Assembly (NCBI GenBank): GCA_003665825.1
Contig: QPFY01000051.1
Coordinates: 1-30,475, forward strand
Direction of reading: 5' to 3'
From: Microbotryum silenes-acaulis
Lineage: Eukaryota; Basidiomycota; Microbotryomycetes; Microbotryales; Microbotryaceae
DNA length: 30,475 bases
A program made the position numbers and the translations under genes. The notes beneath the pieces were generated by a model. The model was given only the letters and a program-made list of their open reading frames with translations, had not been told where the DNA came from and made no database searches. Of this stretch, positions 1 through 9,387 are shown one piece after another (positions within the stretch are counted from its first letter, which is position 1; each line of letters starts with the position of its first letter).

Positions 1-777
1 CCCCCGCGCCAGCCTGCTCAACTCACGCTCGCGCGCCGCCGCCTCCACGCCGGGACTTAGTCAGTCCGCACTCTCCAGCCTAGCCGAGCCAACGCCTCCG
101 CCTCGCCACAGCCAGTTTGCCACCGCCGACCTCATGACCCATCGGCCATGCAGAACATCGCCCACTCATGATGCCCGCGGTTCGCAACCTGAAGCCTGTC
201 GTCACGGATCGCCTCACTCAACAACTCTGGATCGTGCAGATAAGTTTCCCCTCGTGTCCGTCGTCCAACACGACACCCCTCAGAGCCTCGATGGTCCACT
301 TGGAGTTCGGTCTTGAAGCTTCGCATTGTGTTAGCCCAGTTTGTCTTAGCGCGGCCCTTTGCTGGAACCTCACCCGACTCGCGCGCCCTCGCGCCTCTCT
401 TCCTCTTCTCTACCGCTTCCCAACATTAGCTAGACCGCTAATCTTCGGTAGAGAACAGATCGTCCAGCCGCACTGTGTCCGTCTCGTCAGACCGCGTCCG
501 TGCCGCCTCACGACTTCTCCCCCCGGCCCGTCCGTCGCACACTGTAGCCACGTCGACGCTCCGCCAGTAGCCCAAGCGGTCGCTACTCCCAAGTCCGAAA
601 CCTTTTCGGCTTCCACTCAACAGGAAGTATATTGGAGCGTTAGGGGAAAGACTATAAGAGGCGCGCAGTGCGAGTGCGCGAAATATCTCTAAGTCCAAAA
701 GGGGTCCGAGCGGCGCGCGGCTGGCTAGGCTGGGCGCGGGTTGGAGATCGACCTAAGCAAGAGTGTATGGAATTCAA
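1..777 (-). repeat. Copia-B 3' LTR region plus possible left flank; outer end not resolved
   Basis: This stretch lies just downstream, in minus orientation, of the Copia-B purine tract, where the 3' LTR must begin (TTGAATTCC, read down from 777). The 47-bp 5' LTR remnant at 9341-9387 should match the outer end of this LTR. The only weak candidate is the TGTTAG around 330, which is not convincing, so the LTR may be about 450 bp or may extend past the window edge. Open frames here (for example 168-692 plus) have no recognisable domain and look accidental. No host gene is seen. Confidence 0.45.
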
Positions 778-790
778 CCCCCTCGCTCGA
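778..790 (-). other. Copia-B polypurine tract
   Basis: On the minus strand the sequence is a purine-rich CGAGCGAGGGGG run between the pol stop codon (794-796) and the presumed LTR start at 777. This is the expected position of the plus-strand primer. Confidence 0.55.
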
Positions 791-793
791 AGC

Positions 794-981
794 TTACTTA
801 GCCTCTAAGACCCAGTTGTCACAATGAACCTTGAACACCAAGGGTCCAAGTGCCTTGGTGAAGATGTCGCGACCATGGTTTTTGTGTCCACATAGTCGAC
901 TTGAATGGTGCCAGCCTGACCTGGTCGCGTACAAAGTGCTCACGAATGCGAATGTGACGGGACCTGAAGGGTGGGGTTCTT
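794..981 (-). pseudogene. Copia-B pol, C-terminal RNase H tail separated by the Copia-A insertion
   Basis: Read from 981 downwards, the sequence resumes exactly where the main Copia-B frame stops at 6070: the Lys-Asn codons of the ALAKN motif continue into Pro-Thr, then RHIRIREHFVRD and the DIFTKALG block typical of copia RNase H tails, ending with a TAA stop at 794-796. Three apparent single-base indels (an extra C near 970, a missing base near 925 and another near 875) break the frame. Rejoining to 6070 across the TTCTT duplication is direct evidence for the nested insertion. The fragment is not functional by itself. Confidence 0.85.
977..981. repeat. Target-site duplication of Copia-A, left copy (TTCTT)
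   Basis: TTCTT precedes the Copia-A 5' LTR and is found again just after its 3' LTR (6070-6074). Removing one copy with the element restores the Copia-B pol codons. Confidence 0.85.
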
Positions 982-1222
982 GTTGAGGAATCCACTCTCC
1001 GCTCGGTCAGGACTTAGGCGCGCGGAGCGAGCCGGGCGCATCGGCTCAGGACTTGGGCGCGCGGAGCGAGCCTGGGACTTACGCGCAGCGAGCCTGGCAC
1101 ATTGGCTCAGCCCCGAGGCTCCCTGGCTGAGGACTTGGGGCGCGCGGCTCCCTTACTGTTAGCTTCCTATTCATCACTCTTGGCTATAACTACATCGCTG
1201 ACGTAGTAGAGTTGATCGAATA
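982..1222 (+). repeat. Copia-A 5' LTR
   Basis: About 241 bp, matching 5785-6069 and ending GATCGAATA. It has one fewer 39-bp GC-rich unit (TCAGGACTT starts at 1007 and 1046) than the 3' LTR, and the start reads TTGAGG where the 3' copy has TGTGAGG. A TATAACTA motif near 1185 could be a promoter or processing signal, but this is not demonstrated. Confidence 0.9.
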
Positions 1223-1241
1223 GGTTATAAGCCCACGAGCT
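1223..1241 (+). other. Copia-A primer-binding site (degraded half initiator tRNA-Met type)
   Basis: GGTTATAAGCCCACGAGCT follows the LTR end directly. It resembles the cleaner Copia-B site GGTTATGAGCCCGAGCT, which is complementary to the anticodon arm of initiator tRNA-Met. Copia-A differs by an A for G and a two-base insertion. Confidence 0.65.
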
Positions 1242-1314
1242 ACCAGCCCCGCCGCTTGCATTTTCCCTCGAGCCCAGCCACTCGAGCCGCCCCAGCCCAT
1301 CGCACCATCGCAGC

Positions 1315-2290
1315 ATGGACAGCTCCCCCGCCCCGCCTTCGCCCCCCAGGGACACCAGCTCCCCTGACCCTTCGATCAGCGTGCAAATCGCCACGCTACA
1401 GGCACAGCTTGCCGCTCTACAGGCCTCACAGCCCCCTGCCGCCGCCGCCGCCGCAACCCCGCCCGTCACTGCCACGCAGGCAAACACCGCCACCGCATCA
1501 AAAGTCGTGTTCCCCAAGCACGCTCGTCTTGACGGGCCTAAGTCGTTTACAAACTGGTTACGTCAACTCCGTCTCGCGCTTCCAAATCAAGCCCGTGGTT
1601 ACGTTCTTGACGGTGTCATTCCCCCGACGTGGACGGCCGACCAGCTTGCCGCCCGTGACGACGCCGCGCGGAAATCATCGTTGGCTCGATCGACTCCGCC
1701 GACGTCTCAGCCACCCTCGACACAATCCCAGCGACGACCTGTCGGCACCACGCATCTTCGCCGCACTCAAGGCTCGTTTCGCACCGGACGACGCCACTCG
1801 CACCCTCGAGTTGTTCGCCCGCCTTTGGGATTTCAGGAAGATGCCTGCCTCCGTCGAGGCGTACGACACGTGGCTCCGTGAATACATGTCGATCGCGCAA
1901 GAAATCCGCGACGCCAAAACCTCGCTCAACGACGTGCTCGCCACTCACGTGCTCGCCATGGTCCCACCTTGCCTCGACAGCTTCCGCCTCACATTCACGG
2001 ACGAGCAGCGCAACCAACGCGACCTCCCGGAACTCACGACGCTGACGGATCGCATTCGCATCCAGCTTCGCTCGGCGGGACTCTCGTCATCACACTCGGC
2101 CATGCTCGCCACCGCCTCCCCTTGTCCCGCCTGCCGCGCCCCCGGCCACCGCCTGCGCGACTGCACCTCACGGGCGAAACACCCGCCCGCCGGCCCCTGC
2201 CGCCGCTGCCACAAGAAAGGGCACTGGGCCCTCGACTGCAAGCACCGGGGCGAACAAAAACACACCGGCGACGACAACCAGGACGACATG
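1315..2290 (+). pseudogene. Copia-A gag (frameshifted)
   Basis: Gag is the capsid/nucleocapsid precursor that packages element RNA in cytoplasmic virus-like particles. The first ATG after the primer-binding site (1315) begins a proline- and alanine-rich head, then a capsid-like region (FTNWLRQLR, later [18 protein letters not shown]). Two CX2CX4HX4C zinc knuckles follow, at 2123-2164 and 2198-2239. The frame shifts near 1673 and again near 1735, so frame 1 at the start becomes frame 2 over most of gag. Gag runs into protease without a stop in frame 2, consistent with a single Gag-Pol frame as in many copia elements. It is not translatable as it stands. Confidence 0.85.
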
Positions 2291-3993
2291 TCTCTCCCCG
2301 CCGCTCAACAGCCTAACGTCGGCTATTTCGCCTCCTGCCTGTTCGCTCGCCGGCAACTCCCGACTGATGCCTTTGTAGTCGACTCGGGCGCCACGGCACA
2401 CATGGTCGCCGATCGTTCTCTATTCACGGCTTATCGCCAGACGGCGCACACCAAGATCGGCGGCATTGCCGGCGGTATCACGGCCATCGGCATGGGGGAC
2501 GTAGCGTTCGTTGCCAAGACCGGACATCCGATCACGCTGCGTGGCGTTCTGCACACGCCGGGCCTCCACGTCAACCTCCTCTCCGTCTCTCGCCTCTGCG
2601 ACACCGACCGCGTTCGACTCGCCTTCACCAGCGACGGCATCGACATCGCCAAGGACGGCCAGGCCATTGCTCACGGTACCAGGGTTAACGACGGTCTCTA
2701 CCTTTTGGACGCGGACCACACCAAGTGTCAGCAGCTTGCCTTTCTCTCGCGTTCTGAGTCGACCGTGCCCCTGCTTACCCTTCACCGCTGCCTCGGCCAT
2801 CTTGCCCCATCCTCTATACAGAAGATGATCGCCGCAGGTTTGCTGGACGGGTTTGGGGCCGGGTACAGTGACAAAGACGTAGAGGAGTTTGTTTGCAATG
2901 CTTGCCTTGGTTCCAAAGGCCACCGTCTTCCTTTTCCCGACTCTGAGTCGCATTCCCCCGAGAGACTCGGCCTCGTGCACAGCGATGTCCTTTCGTTCCC
3001 CACTCCGTCCTTGACCGGGAAGCGCTACCTTGTCACATTTCTTGACGACCACTCTCGCAAACTCTGGGCATACGCGATCGATCACAAAAGCGACGTCTTC
3101 CCGACCTTCCAGACTTGGCTCGCCGAAGTGGAGTTAGAGACGAACGCGCGTTTAAAAACCCTTCGCACCGACAACGGCGGGGAGTACCATCGAACGCATT
3201 CACGGAGTTCTGCAAGTCCAGGGGCATTCGTCGTCAATATTCTATCCCCTACACACCTCAGCAAAACGGTCGTGCCGAACGTGTCAATCTCTCCATTGTC
3301 GAGGGCGTCCTTGCCCTCCTTGCTGACTCCATCTGCCGGCCACCTTTTGGGATGAAGCGGCTGCATACTTCGTTTATTGCAAAAACAGGTGCTCACACTC
3401 AGCTTTGGCCAAACAGACTCCAGAATCCGTTTGGAACGGCCAACGCACCACCGCCACCGCCCTCCACCCGTTCGGCTGCGCGGCCTGGCTCACGGTCGCG
3501 CCGGACCTTCGCAGCAAGCTCGACCCCAAGGCCGCGCGCGTGATCTTCACCGGTTACGACCTCGCCTCCAAGGCTTTCCGTTTCTTCGACCATTCACCAA
3601 CAAGGTTGTGATTGGCCGAAATGCCACCTTCCTCGACGACGACTTCCCCGGCCTACCAATCAACACGCCCGTCGATGCGGACGACACCGAACACCACTTC
3701 ATCATTCCCGCCGACACGCCCGCCCCAGCCGTCAAGACGAGGACCCCACTAGTAAGGTCGGCGCACATGGACGTCTCATCCTCTCTTGATGATTCTGCCA
3801 TGAGCGCCGTTGACGTGGCCCCAGGGTACACTGGCGGATCCTTACTTAATTCTACAGATACCAGCCCTCGCCGTCCCCGTCGCTTGCCCCGCTTTCGTCG
3901 CCCGCCACGTCCTCGGCCGGGGGACCGTCCCTCGATGACTCGGACGACCCGCTTGACCTCCTCAACTCCAACACCGCGGTTCGCCTCAACCTG
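2291..3993 (+). pseudogene. Copia-A pol: protease and integrase (frameshifted)
   Basis: The aspartic protease motif DSGAT is at 2381. The integrase zinc finger is LHRCLGHL (about 2780) with VCNACLGSK (about 2894). The catalytic domain shows Asp in LVHSDVLS (about 2976) and Asp in LRTDNGGEY (about 3165); the frame shifts at about 3190, directly after this motif. The Glu region NGRAERVN continues in frame 1, a further shift occurs near 3350 (frame 3, FGCAAWL), another near 3590 (frame 2), and another before 3994. The spacer between integrase and RT is acidic and low in complexity, as in other copia elements. The enzymes would process the polyprotein and insert the cDNA, but this copy cannot encode them. 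Confidence 0.85.
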
Positions 3994-5784
3994 ATGGACG
4001 TACATCAATCCGACGACGACACCCTGGTGACGCCCGCACCCGCCATTGCCCCCGCTGAACAGCCCTCCGATGACGACTCCCCCGATGAGATCGATTTCCT
4101 CTCTCGCATCCACCGCACTTTCATCGCCGCAGAAGACGACGACCCCGCCCTCGAAGCCATCGAGCCCATCAAATCGATCACTAGCGACCCTCAGACCTGG
4201 CGTGAAGCAATGTCCAGCGACGAGCACGACATCTGGGCTCAGGCTGCCGCCGCCGAGTTCACCGCCATGCGCGACGACTTCAAGGTGTTCACCATCGAAC
4301 CTCGCTCATCGGTACCACCGGGCGCCACTATCGTCACCTCCAAGTTCGTCTGGAAGACCAAACGCGACGCGCGTGGCGAAGTCACGGGGCACAAGGCACG
4401 TCTCGTAGCGCAAGGTAACCGACAACGCGACGGCATCGACTTCTCGGAGACTTTCGCACCCGTCGCCCGTTTCTCCTCCATTCGCTGCCTCCTTGCCCTC
4501 GCCGCTGCCAACGGTTACCACGTTCATCAGGCCGACATCGACAAGGCTTACCTCCACGGCGAGCTCGATCACGATATCTGGATGACGACGCCACGAGGTT
4601 TCGACTTCCCGAGCGATAAGGTTCTCCGCCTGCGGCGCTCAATCTACGGTCTCAAGCAGGCCGGTCGCATCTGGAATCGACACATTGACACATCACTCAG
4701 GAGTCTCGGGTACAAGGCAACGGGCACTGATCACTGCATTTACTCTCACATTGATGATCAGCAACGGCCCCATTATATCGCCTTGTATGTGACGATCTCC
4801 TCATTGTCAGCCCCGCCCTCGATGAGATCGAACGCGTCATCTCCGGCCTTGAACAGCGATACGGCGTCAAAAGGCTCGGCCCCGCGGAATACATCCTCGG
4901 CATCCAAATCCGCCGCCTGGACGACGGCTCCATTGCCCTATCCCAGGAACGCTACATCATGGACGTGCTCGCCCGGTTTCACTTCGACACCACGACACGC
5001 GGCGCTACAGTGCCAATGACGCCCGGCCTATCGCTCACGGCAGTTCCGGGTCAGGGAACGGAGCGCATTCGATCGTGGTACCTACAAGCCATTGGCTCCC
5101 TCCTGTACATTTCCTTGGCACTCGACCCGACATTGCCTTCGCCGTCTCGTACTTGTCCCGGTTCGCCAACAACCCTGGCCGCCGTCATTGGATTGCCGTC
5201 AAACACGTCCTTCGCTACCTTCGCGCCACGTACCGCGATGAGCTACTCTACGCCCGCGGTCCAGCCAAAGTTACGGGTGTGGTTGGTTATTCCGATGCGA
5301 ACTGGGGTGCCTGCGTCGACACGTCCATCTCCACAATGGGTTTCGTCTTTTACTTGGCTGGCTCTGCCGTCTCTTGGTCATCGAAGCGTCAGACTCGGGT
5401 GGCGGATTCCACCACTGATGCGGAATACCTCGCCTTGTCGCACGCTGGTAAGGAAGCGATTTACCTTACGCAACTCCTCTCCGAGCTCCACGCTCGCCCG
5501 ATCGATGCAGCTCACATCTTCACCGACAACGAGGCCGCGGCCGCCGTCGCTCACGACCCCGTTCGCACCTCCGGCACTCGACACATACGCCTCCGCGAGC
5601 ATTTTGTCCGCGACATGGTCAACCGAGGCGATATCTCCCTCTCACACGTTGGCACAGCGGACATGGTTGCGGACCTATTCACCAAAGCGCTGGGTCCCAA
5701 GATTTTTGGTATACATTGCTATGCTCTAGGCCTCCGGACGCGGCACCCACGGCTCAAGTCTACCTCGCGTTCGCGTGGGGGGGG
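3994..5784 (+). pseudogene. Copia-A pol: reverse transcriptase and RNase H (frameshifted)
   Basis: Frame 1 encodes the RT fingers and palm: [24 protein letters not shown] and [13 protein letters not shown] (about 4530). At 4783-4795 the catalytic YVDD is destroyed by a single-base loss: the text reads Tyr-Val then shifts, while the other frame continues DDLLIVSP. The remaining RT reads in frame 3 until about 5115 and RNase H in frame 2, with [10 protein letters not shown] (about 5290), [16 protein letters not shown] (about 5415), FTDNEAAA (about 5520) and DLFTKALG. No stop is found before the purine tract; the frame ends inside the LTR at 5821, so the native stop has probably been lost through an indel. 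Confidence 0.87.
5777..5784 (+). other. Copia-A polypurine tract
   Basis: Eight G residues directly precede the 3' LTR start TGTGAGG. Copia-D has the same arrangement (a G run then TGTGAG). Confidence 0.75.
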
Positions 5785-6069
5785 TGTGAGGAATCCACTC
5801 TCCGCTCGGGTCAGGACTTAGGCGCGCGGAGCGAGCCGGGCGCATCGGCTCAGGACTTAGGCGCGCGGAGCGAGCCGGGCACATCGGCCCAGGACTTGGG
5901 CGCGCGGAGCGAGCCTGGGACTTAGGCGCGCGCAGCGAGCCTGGCACATTGGCTCAGCCCCGAGGCTCCCTGGCTGAGGACTTGGGGCGCGCGGCTCCCT
6001 TACTGTTAGCTTCCTATTCATCACTCTTGGCTATAACTACATCGCTGACGTAGTAGAGTTGATCGAATA
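5785..6069 (+). repeat. Copia-A 3' LTR with 39-bp internal repeats
   Basis: 285 bp, TGTGAGG to GAATA. Tandem units of 39 bp (TCAGGACTT..GGCGCGCGGAGCGAGCC) begin at 5811, 5850 and 5889, with a shorter degenerate unit near 5926. The extra unit relative to the 5' LTR accounts for nearly all of the length difference. Confidence 0.92.
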
Positions 6070-6074
6070 TTCTT
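6070..6074. repeat. Target-site duplication of Copia-A, right copy (TTCTT)
   Basis: Identical to 977-981. On the minus strand it is AAGAA, the Lys-Asn codons of Copia-B pol. Confidence 0.85.
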
Positions 6075-9000
6075 GGCGAGAGCAATGGCGCCTTGGTTGT
6101 CACCATACAGTTGGACAGGGGCTCGTGTGTCGACGCCCAGCTCCATAAGCAGTTCTTGGAGGTGGCTGGCTTCCTTTGAGGCATGTGAGAGGGCGAGGTA
6201 CTCGGCGTCTGTGGTGGAGTCGGCCACACGGTTTTGCACTTTGGAGGACCAGGAGATGACAGATCCAGCCAGGTGGAAGCTGTACCCCATGGTTGACTGT
6301 GATGTTGTGGTGCAGGTTCCCCAGTCTGCGTCAGAGTAACCGGTGAAGCCGGAGAACTTGCCTTGTTCAGAGCTGTAGTGCAGTCCCAGACGTGCGGTTC
6401 CACGTAAGTACCGGAAGACGGTCTTGATGGCGGTCCAGTGTTCAGGTGTGGGACTGGCAGAGAAACGTGCGAGGTATCCAACGGCGTAGGAGATATCTGG
6501 GCGAGTACCAGTGGCGGCGTAGAGGAGGCACCCAATGGCCTGCATGTAGCGCGTCTGAGCGATCTTTGACGGTTCCGCGAGCGAATGCTTGAGCTGGCGG
6601 TTTGGGGCTATGGGCGTGGAGGCGGGGCTGCTGTCTGACATGCCAAATCTGCGGAGGATGCTTGTGATGTACGCCTCCTGCGACAGGATGATGGACTTGT
6701 CGGCCTGTCGTTTGATCTGGATCCCCAAGATGTATTGGGCTGGGCCAAGTCGCTTGATGCCGTATTTTTGCTCCAGGCCGTTGAGGATGCGCTCAATCTC
6801 GTCCTCCGAAGGGCTGACCATCAGCAAGTCATCGACGTAGAGGGCGATGTAGTGGTATTGGTCGCCGTCGCGTCGTACGTACACGCAGTGGTCCTTGGCT
6901 GTGGCGCGGTAGTTGAGGCTCTTCAGCGTCAAGTCAATGTGCTCATTCCAGACTCGGCCGGCCTGCTTGAGGCCGTAGATCGATCGATGGAGTTTGAGGA
7001 CTTTACCGGGCATGTCAATACCTTGTGGGACGCGCATGTAGAGGTCTTCCTTCAGCTCGCCGTGGAGGTATGCCTTGTCAACGTCGGCCTGATGGACGTG
7101 GAGGTTCTTGGCGGCGGCCAGTGCGATGAGAGCTCGGATTGAGGTGAACTTGGCAACAGGAGCAAACGTCTCATCGTAATCGATACCTGGGCGCTGGGAG
7201 AAGCCTTGTGCAACGAGCCGGCCCTTGTGCGAAGTGATCTTGCCAAGTTGATCGCGTTTGGTGCGGAAGATGAACCTGGATCCAAGGACTTTGGCACCGG
7301 GGGGCAGTGAGGAGGAATCGACCGGGGTGAAGCATTTGTACTCGGTGGCAAGGGAGTGAAACTCATCGGCTGCTGCTTGCCTCCAGATCTCCTCTTTACC
7401 TGACTTGACCGCCTGCGACCAATTTTGGGGGTCCTCGGTTGGCCCTTCGAGTTCGACGACCGATGAACCAGTAGTGGTGGCGGCAAAGGCAGCGGCGCGA
7501 GACGGGCATGACAAGAAGTCGATTGGGTCGGCTGAGTCGTCGGTCACGTCCGACGCAGGAGGTGATGGCGAGAACTGAGCCCTGGACATGTCGGACGGTG
7601 TGTCAAAACCATCGTCGGACATGTCGATCGTTGCGTCGTCACTCGTGTCGGTCTCAAGCGCGGCAAATCGATTTTCGTGCACGACAGGCGGGAGGGACGG
7701 AGGTGGTGCAGCGCGGGAGCCATGGGCAGCGTCAACAAAGGTCCAGTCGCCAGTGGTGGACGTCATGTGAGGTTTCGGTTGGTCGATCGGGGCATCTCGA
7801 GCGGGGAAGACTTTCTCATCGAATAGGACGTCGCGGCTCTGGAAGAACGAAGTTGTGGCCGGGTCGTAAAGCGTCCAGGCCTTCGATCTGTTATCGATGC
7901 CAACGAAGATGAATGGTTTGGCCTTGGGGTCGAGTTTTGCCCGCTTGTGCTGAGGGGTGGTGTGCCAGGCGCGGCATCCGAATACCCTCAGGTTTGCCGT
8001 GCTGGGAGGTTTGCCAAACCAGACAGCATCCGGGATCTTGTGGTCGATGGCGCTGTGCGGGCTGAGGTTCTTGGTGTCAACAACGTACCGGATGGCCTCT
8101 CGCCAGAGTGTCATGGGCAGTCCCGAGTGCTGGAGCAGGGTGATCGTCCCCTCGATGATCGTGCGGTTTGTCCTTTCGGCTCGGCCGTTCTGCTCCGGGG
8201 TGTACGGGATTGTGAGCTGCCTGGTAATGCCGTGGTGAGAGCAGTACTCAATGAAGGCTTTGGACGTGTATTCGCCGCCATTGTCCGTTCGTAACGTGCG
8301 GAGCTTGAGGCCCGTTGAGCGTTCAATCATGGTGTGCCAACGCTGGAAGGTGTCGAAGACTTGACTCTTGTTTCTCAGCGCGCTGACCCACGTCTTTCGG
8401 GAGAAATCGTCGATGAAGGTGACAACATATCGTTCCCCGTTGGTGGCTGGTTCGGGCAGAGTGAGGACATCGGAGTGGACCAGTTCGAGTGGTTGCGAAG
8501 CGCGAGAGTCCGATGTTGGGAAAGGTTTCCTGGTTGCCTTTGCCGCTTTGCAGGTGTCGCAGGAGAAGGCCTTGCATTCGGCCGCCGAGTACGTCCATGT
8601 TTGACCTTGTAGTTGACCCGACGAGACTGCCCTTCGCAGGTTGGGAAGGGACAGGTGGCCGAATCGTTGATGCAGAGTCAGGAGAGGGATGGCGGCGGCT
8701 GCAACCGGTGACGGTGTACAGCGGATTGGGGTGGCGTCCAGTGTCGACAATTGGTTCGCAATGAGGGATGCGACACCTATGAGGTGACCTTGTGACCGGA
8801 GCTCGATGGTCTTGCCAAAGTGGGTGTAAATGCGCTCGCGGCGCAGCTGCATGACCGAGATCAGGTTGGCCGGAAGGTCGGGAACGTAGTAGACGTTGCA
8901 GAGCTTGATCATTCGTTGTTTCGACGTTCGTATCGTGATCGAGCCGGTTCCTTGGGCCATGAGTGATCCACCAGCGCCATCAACGGCGATGTGCGACCGA

Positions 9001-9308
9001 GTGTGCCAAACGTCGAATAGAGACGCGTCCTTGACCATGTGGTGGGAGGCGCCCGAGTCGAGTACGAGGGTGTCGTTGGGGAGGTGAAGCTCCCGGTTCG
9101 AGTTCAGACGACCTAGGAGTGCAACGACGTTCACGCTGGGCCGGACTGTCACGCTCACAGTCGGGTCCAGGTGCGACGTGTCAAGTTGCGTCATGATGCG
9201 GTAACGGCCGATTGCGTGGGCGAGGGCGGTTGCAAGGGTGTGGCACAGTGCGATGATGATGATGAAGACGATCATGATGGTCGCGAATGACGTCAGTGGA
9301 GCTGTCAT
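6070..9308 (-). CDS. Copia-B Pol polyprotein: hydrophobic N-terminus, protease, integrase, RT, RNase H; no Gag
   Basis: About 1080 codons are open without a break from the ATG at 9308 to the Copia-A insertion. Residues 9-33 form a strongly hydrophobic stretch (IMIVFIIIIAL...) that looks like a membrane segment or signal anchor. Protease DSGAS is at 84-88. The integrase zinc finger is H213, H218, C250, C253; the catalytic triad is D280, D342 and E378 with 35 residues between the last two, as in DD35E integrases. An acidic linker covers about 505-600. RT has [12 protein letters not shown] (741-752) and YVDD (824-827). RNase H has D993, E1036 and D1070. The last codons read into Copia-A; the true end is at 794-981. 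No capsid region or CCHC knuckle exists between the primer-binding site and protease, so this is either a gag deletion or a pol-only element dependent on another element for particles. Confidence 0.9.
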
Positions 9309-9323
9309 TGTTGGAGCAGCTTT

Positions 9324-9340
9324 AGCTCGGGCTCATAACC
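9324..9340 (-). other. Copia-B primer-binding site, complementary to a 5' half of initiator tRNA-Met
   Basis: On the minus strand GGTTATGAGCCCGAGCT begins directly after the LTR end (TTTAACA). Its complement AGCTCGGGCTCATAACC contains the CTCATAA anticodon loop and 5' anticodon stem of initiator tRNA-Met. Drosophila copia is known to prime from such a tRNA half. The pol ATG lies only 15 bases downstream. Confidence 0.75.
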
Positions 9341-9387
9341 TGTTAAACCGTATGTCTCGAGAGGGGACTGGATCGGCAACCAGTAAG
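9341..9387 (-). repeat. Copia-B 5' LTR remnant
   Basis: The 47 bp adjoining the primer-binding site end in TTTAACA on the minus strand. The rest of the LTR is replaced by the Gypsy-C LTR beginning at 9388, and no continuation is found at the right-hand end of Gypsy-C. Confidence 0.65.

Larger units (their letters stand above)
982..6069 (+). mobile_element. Copia-A: complete-length but frameshifted Ty1/copia retrotransposon
   Basis: The element has both LTRs (982-1222 and 5785-6069), a degraded half-tRNA primer-binding site, gag-pol in the order Gag, zinc knuckles, protease, integrase, RT, RNase H, a polyguanine purine tract and a 5-bp TTCTT duplication. It is about 5.09 kb. Apart from indels the LTRs are essentially identical, which implies a recent insertion, yet gag-pol switches frame at least seven times. 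It may have been copied from an already defective RNA using proteins in trans, or the indels may be assembly errors. Confidence 0.93.
1..9387 (-). mobile_element. Copia-B: Ty1/copia retrotransposon, split by Copia-A and truncated at its 5' LTR
   Basis: Read on the minus strand, the element runs from a 47-bp 5' LTR remnant (9341-9387), through a primer-binding site (9324-9340), a pol reading frame (6070-9308) and, after the Copia-A insertion, the pol C-terminus (794-981), to a purine tract and the 3' LTR (777 leftwards). Protease, integrase, RT and RNase H follow in the copia order. The element is older than Copia-A, which sits inside it. The outer end of the 3' LTR could not be located, so the left limit is set at the window edge. 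Confidence 0.85.

Noticed and set aside
327..400. Outer end of the Copia-B 3' LTR near TGTTAGCCC at 330
   Set aside because: The match to the 5' LTR remnant at 9341 is short and gapped; not strong enough to place the boundary.
168..692. 174-codon open frame on the plus strand at the left end
   Set aside because: No domain, low-complexity residue composition, and it lies in the Copia-B LTR/flank with overlapping open frames on the other strand, typical of GC-rich noncoding DNA.
1167..1517. Long open frames antisense to the elements (for example 1167-1517, 3547-4227, 18264-18809, 24222-24866 minus)
   Set aside because: They are mirror frames of GC-rich pol genes, with Arg/Gly/Ala-rich composition and no motifs.
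4783..4800. Programmed frameshift at the Copia-A YVDD box
   Set aside because: A shift within the catalytic motif makes no biological sense, and the sister elements Copia-B and Copia-D are continuous there; best read as an indel.
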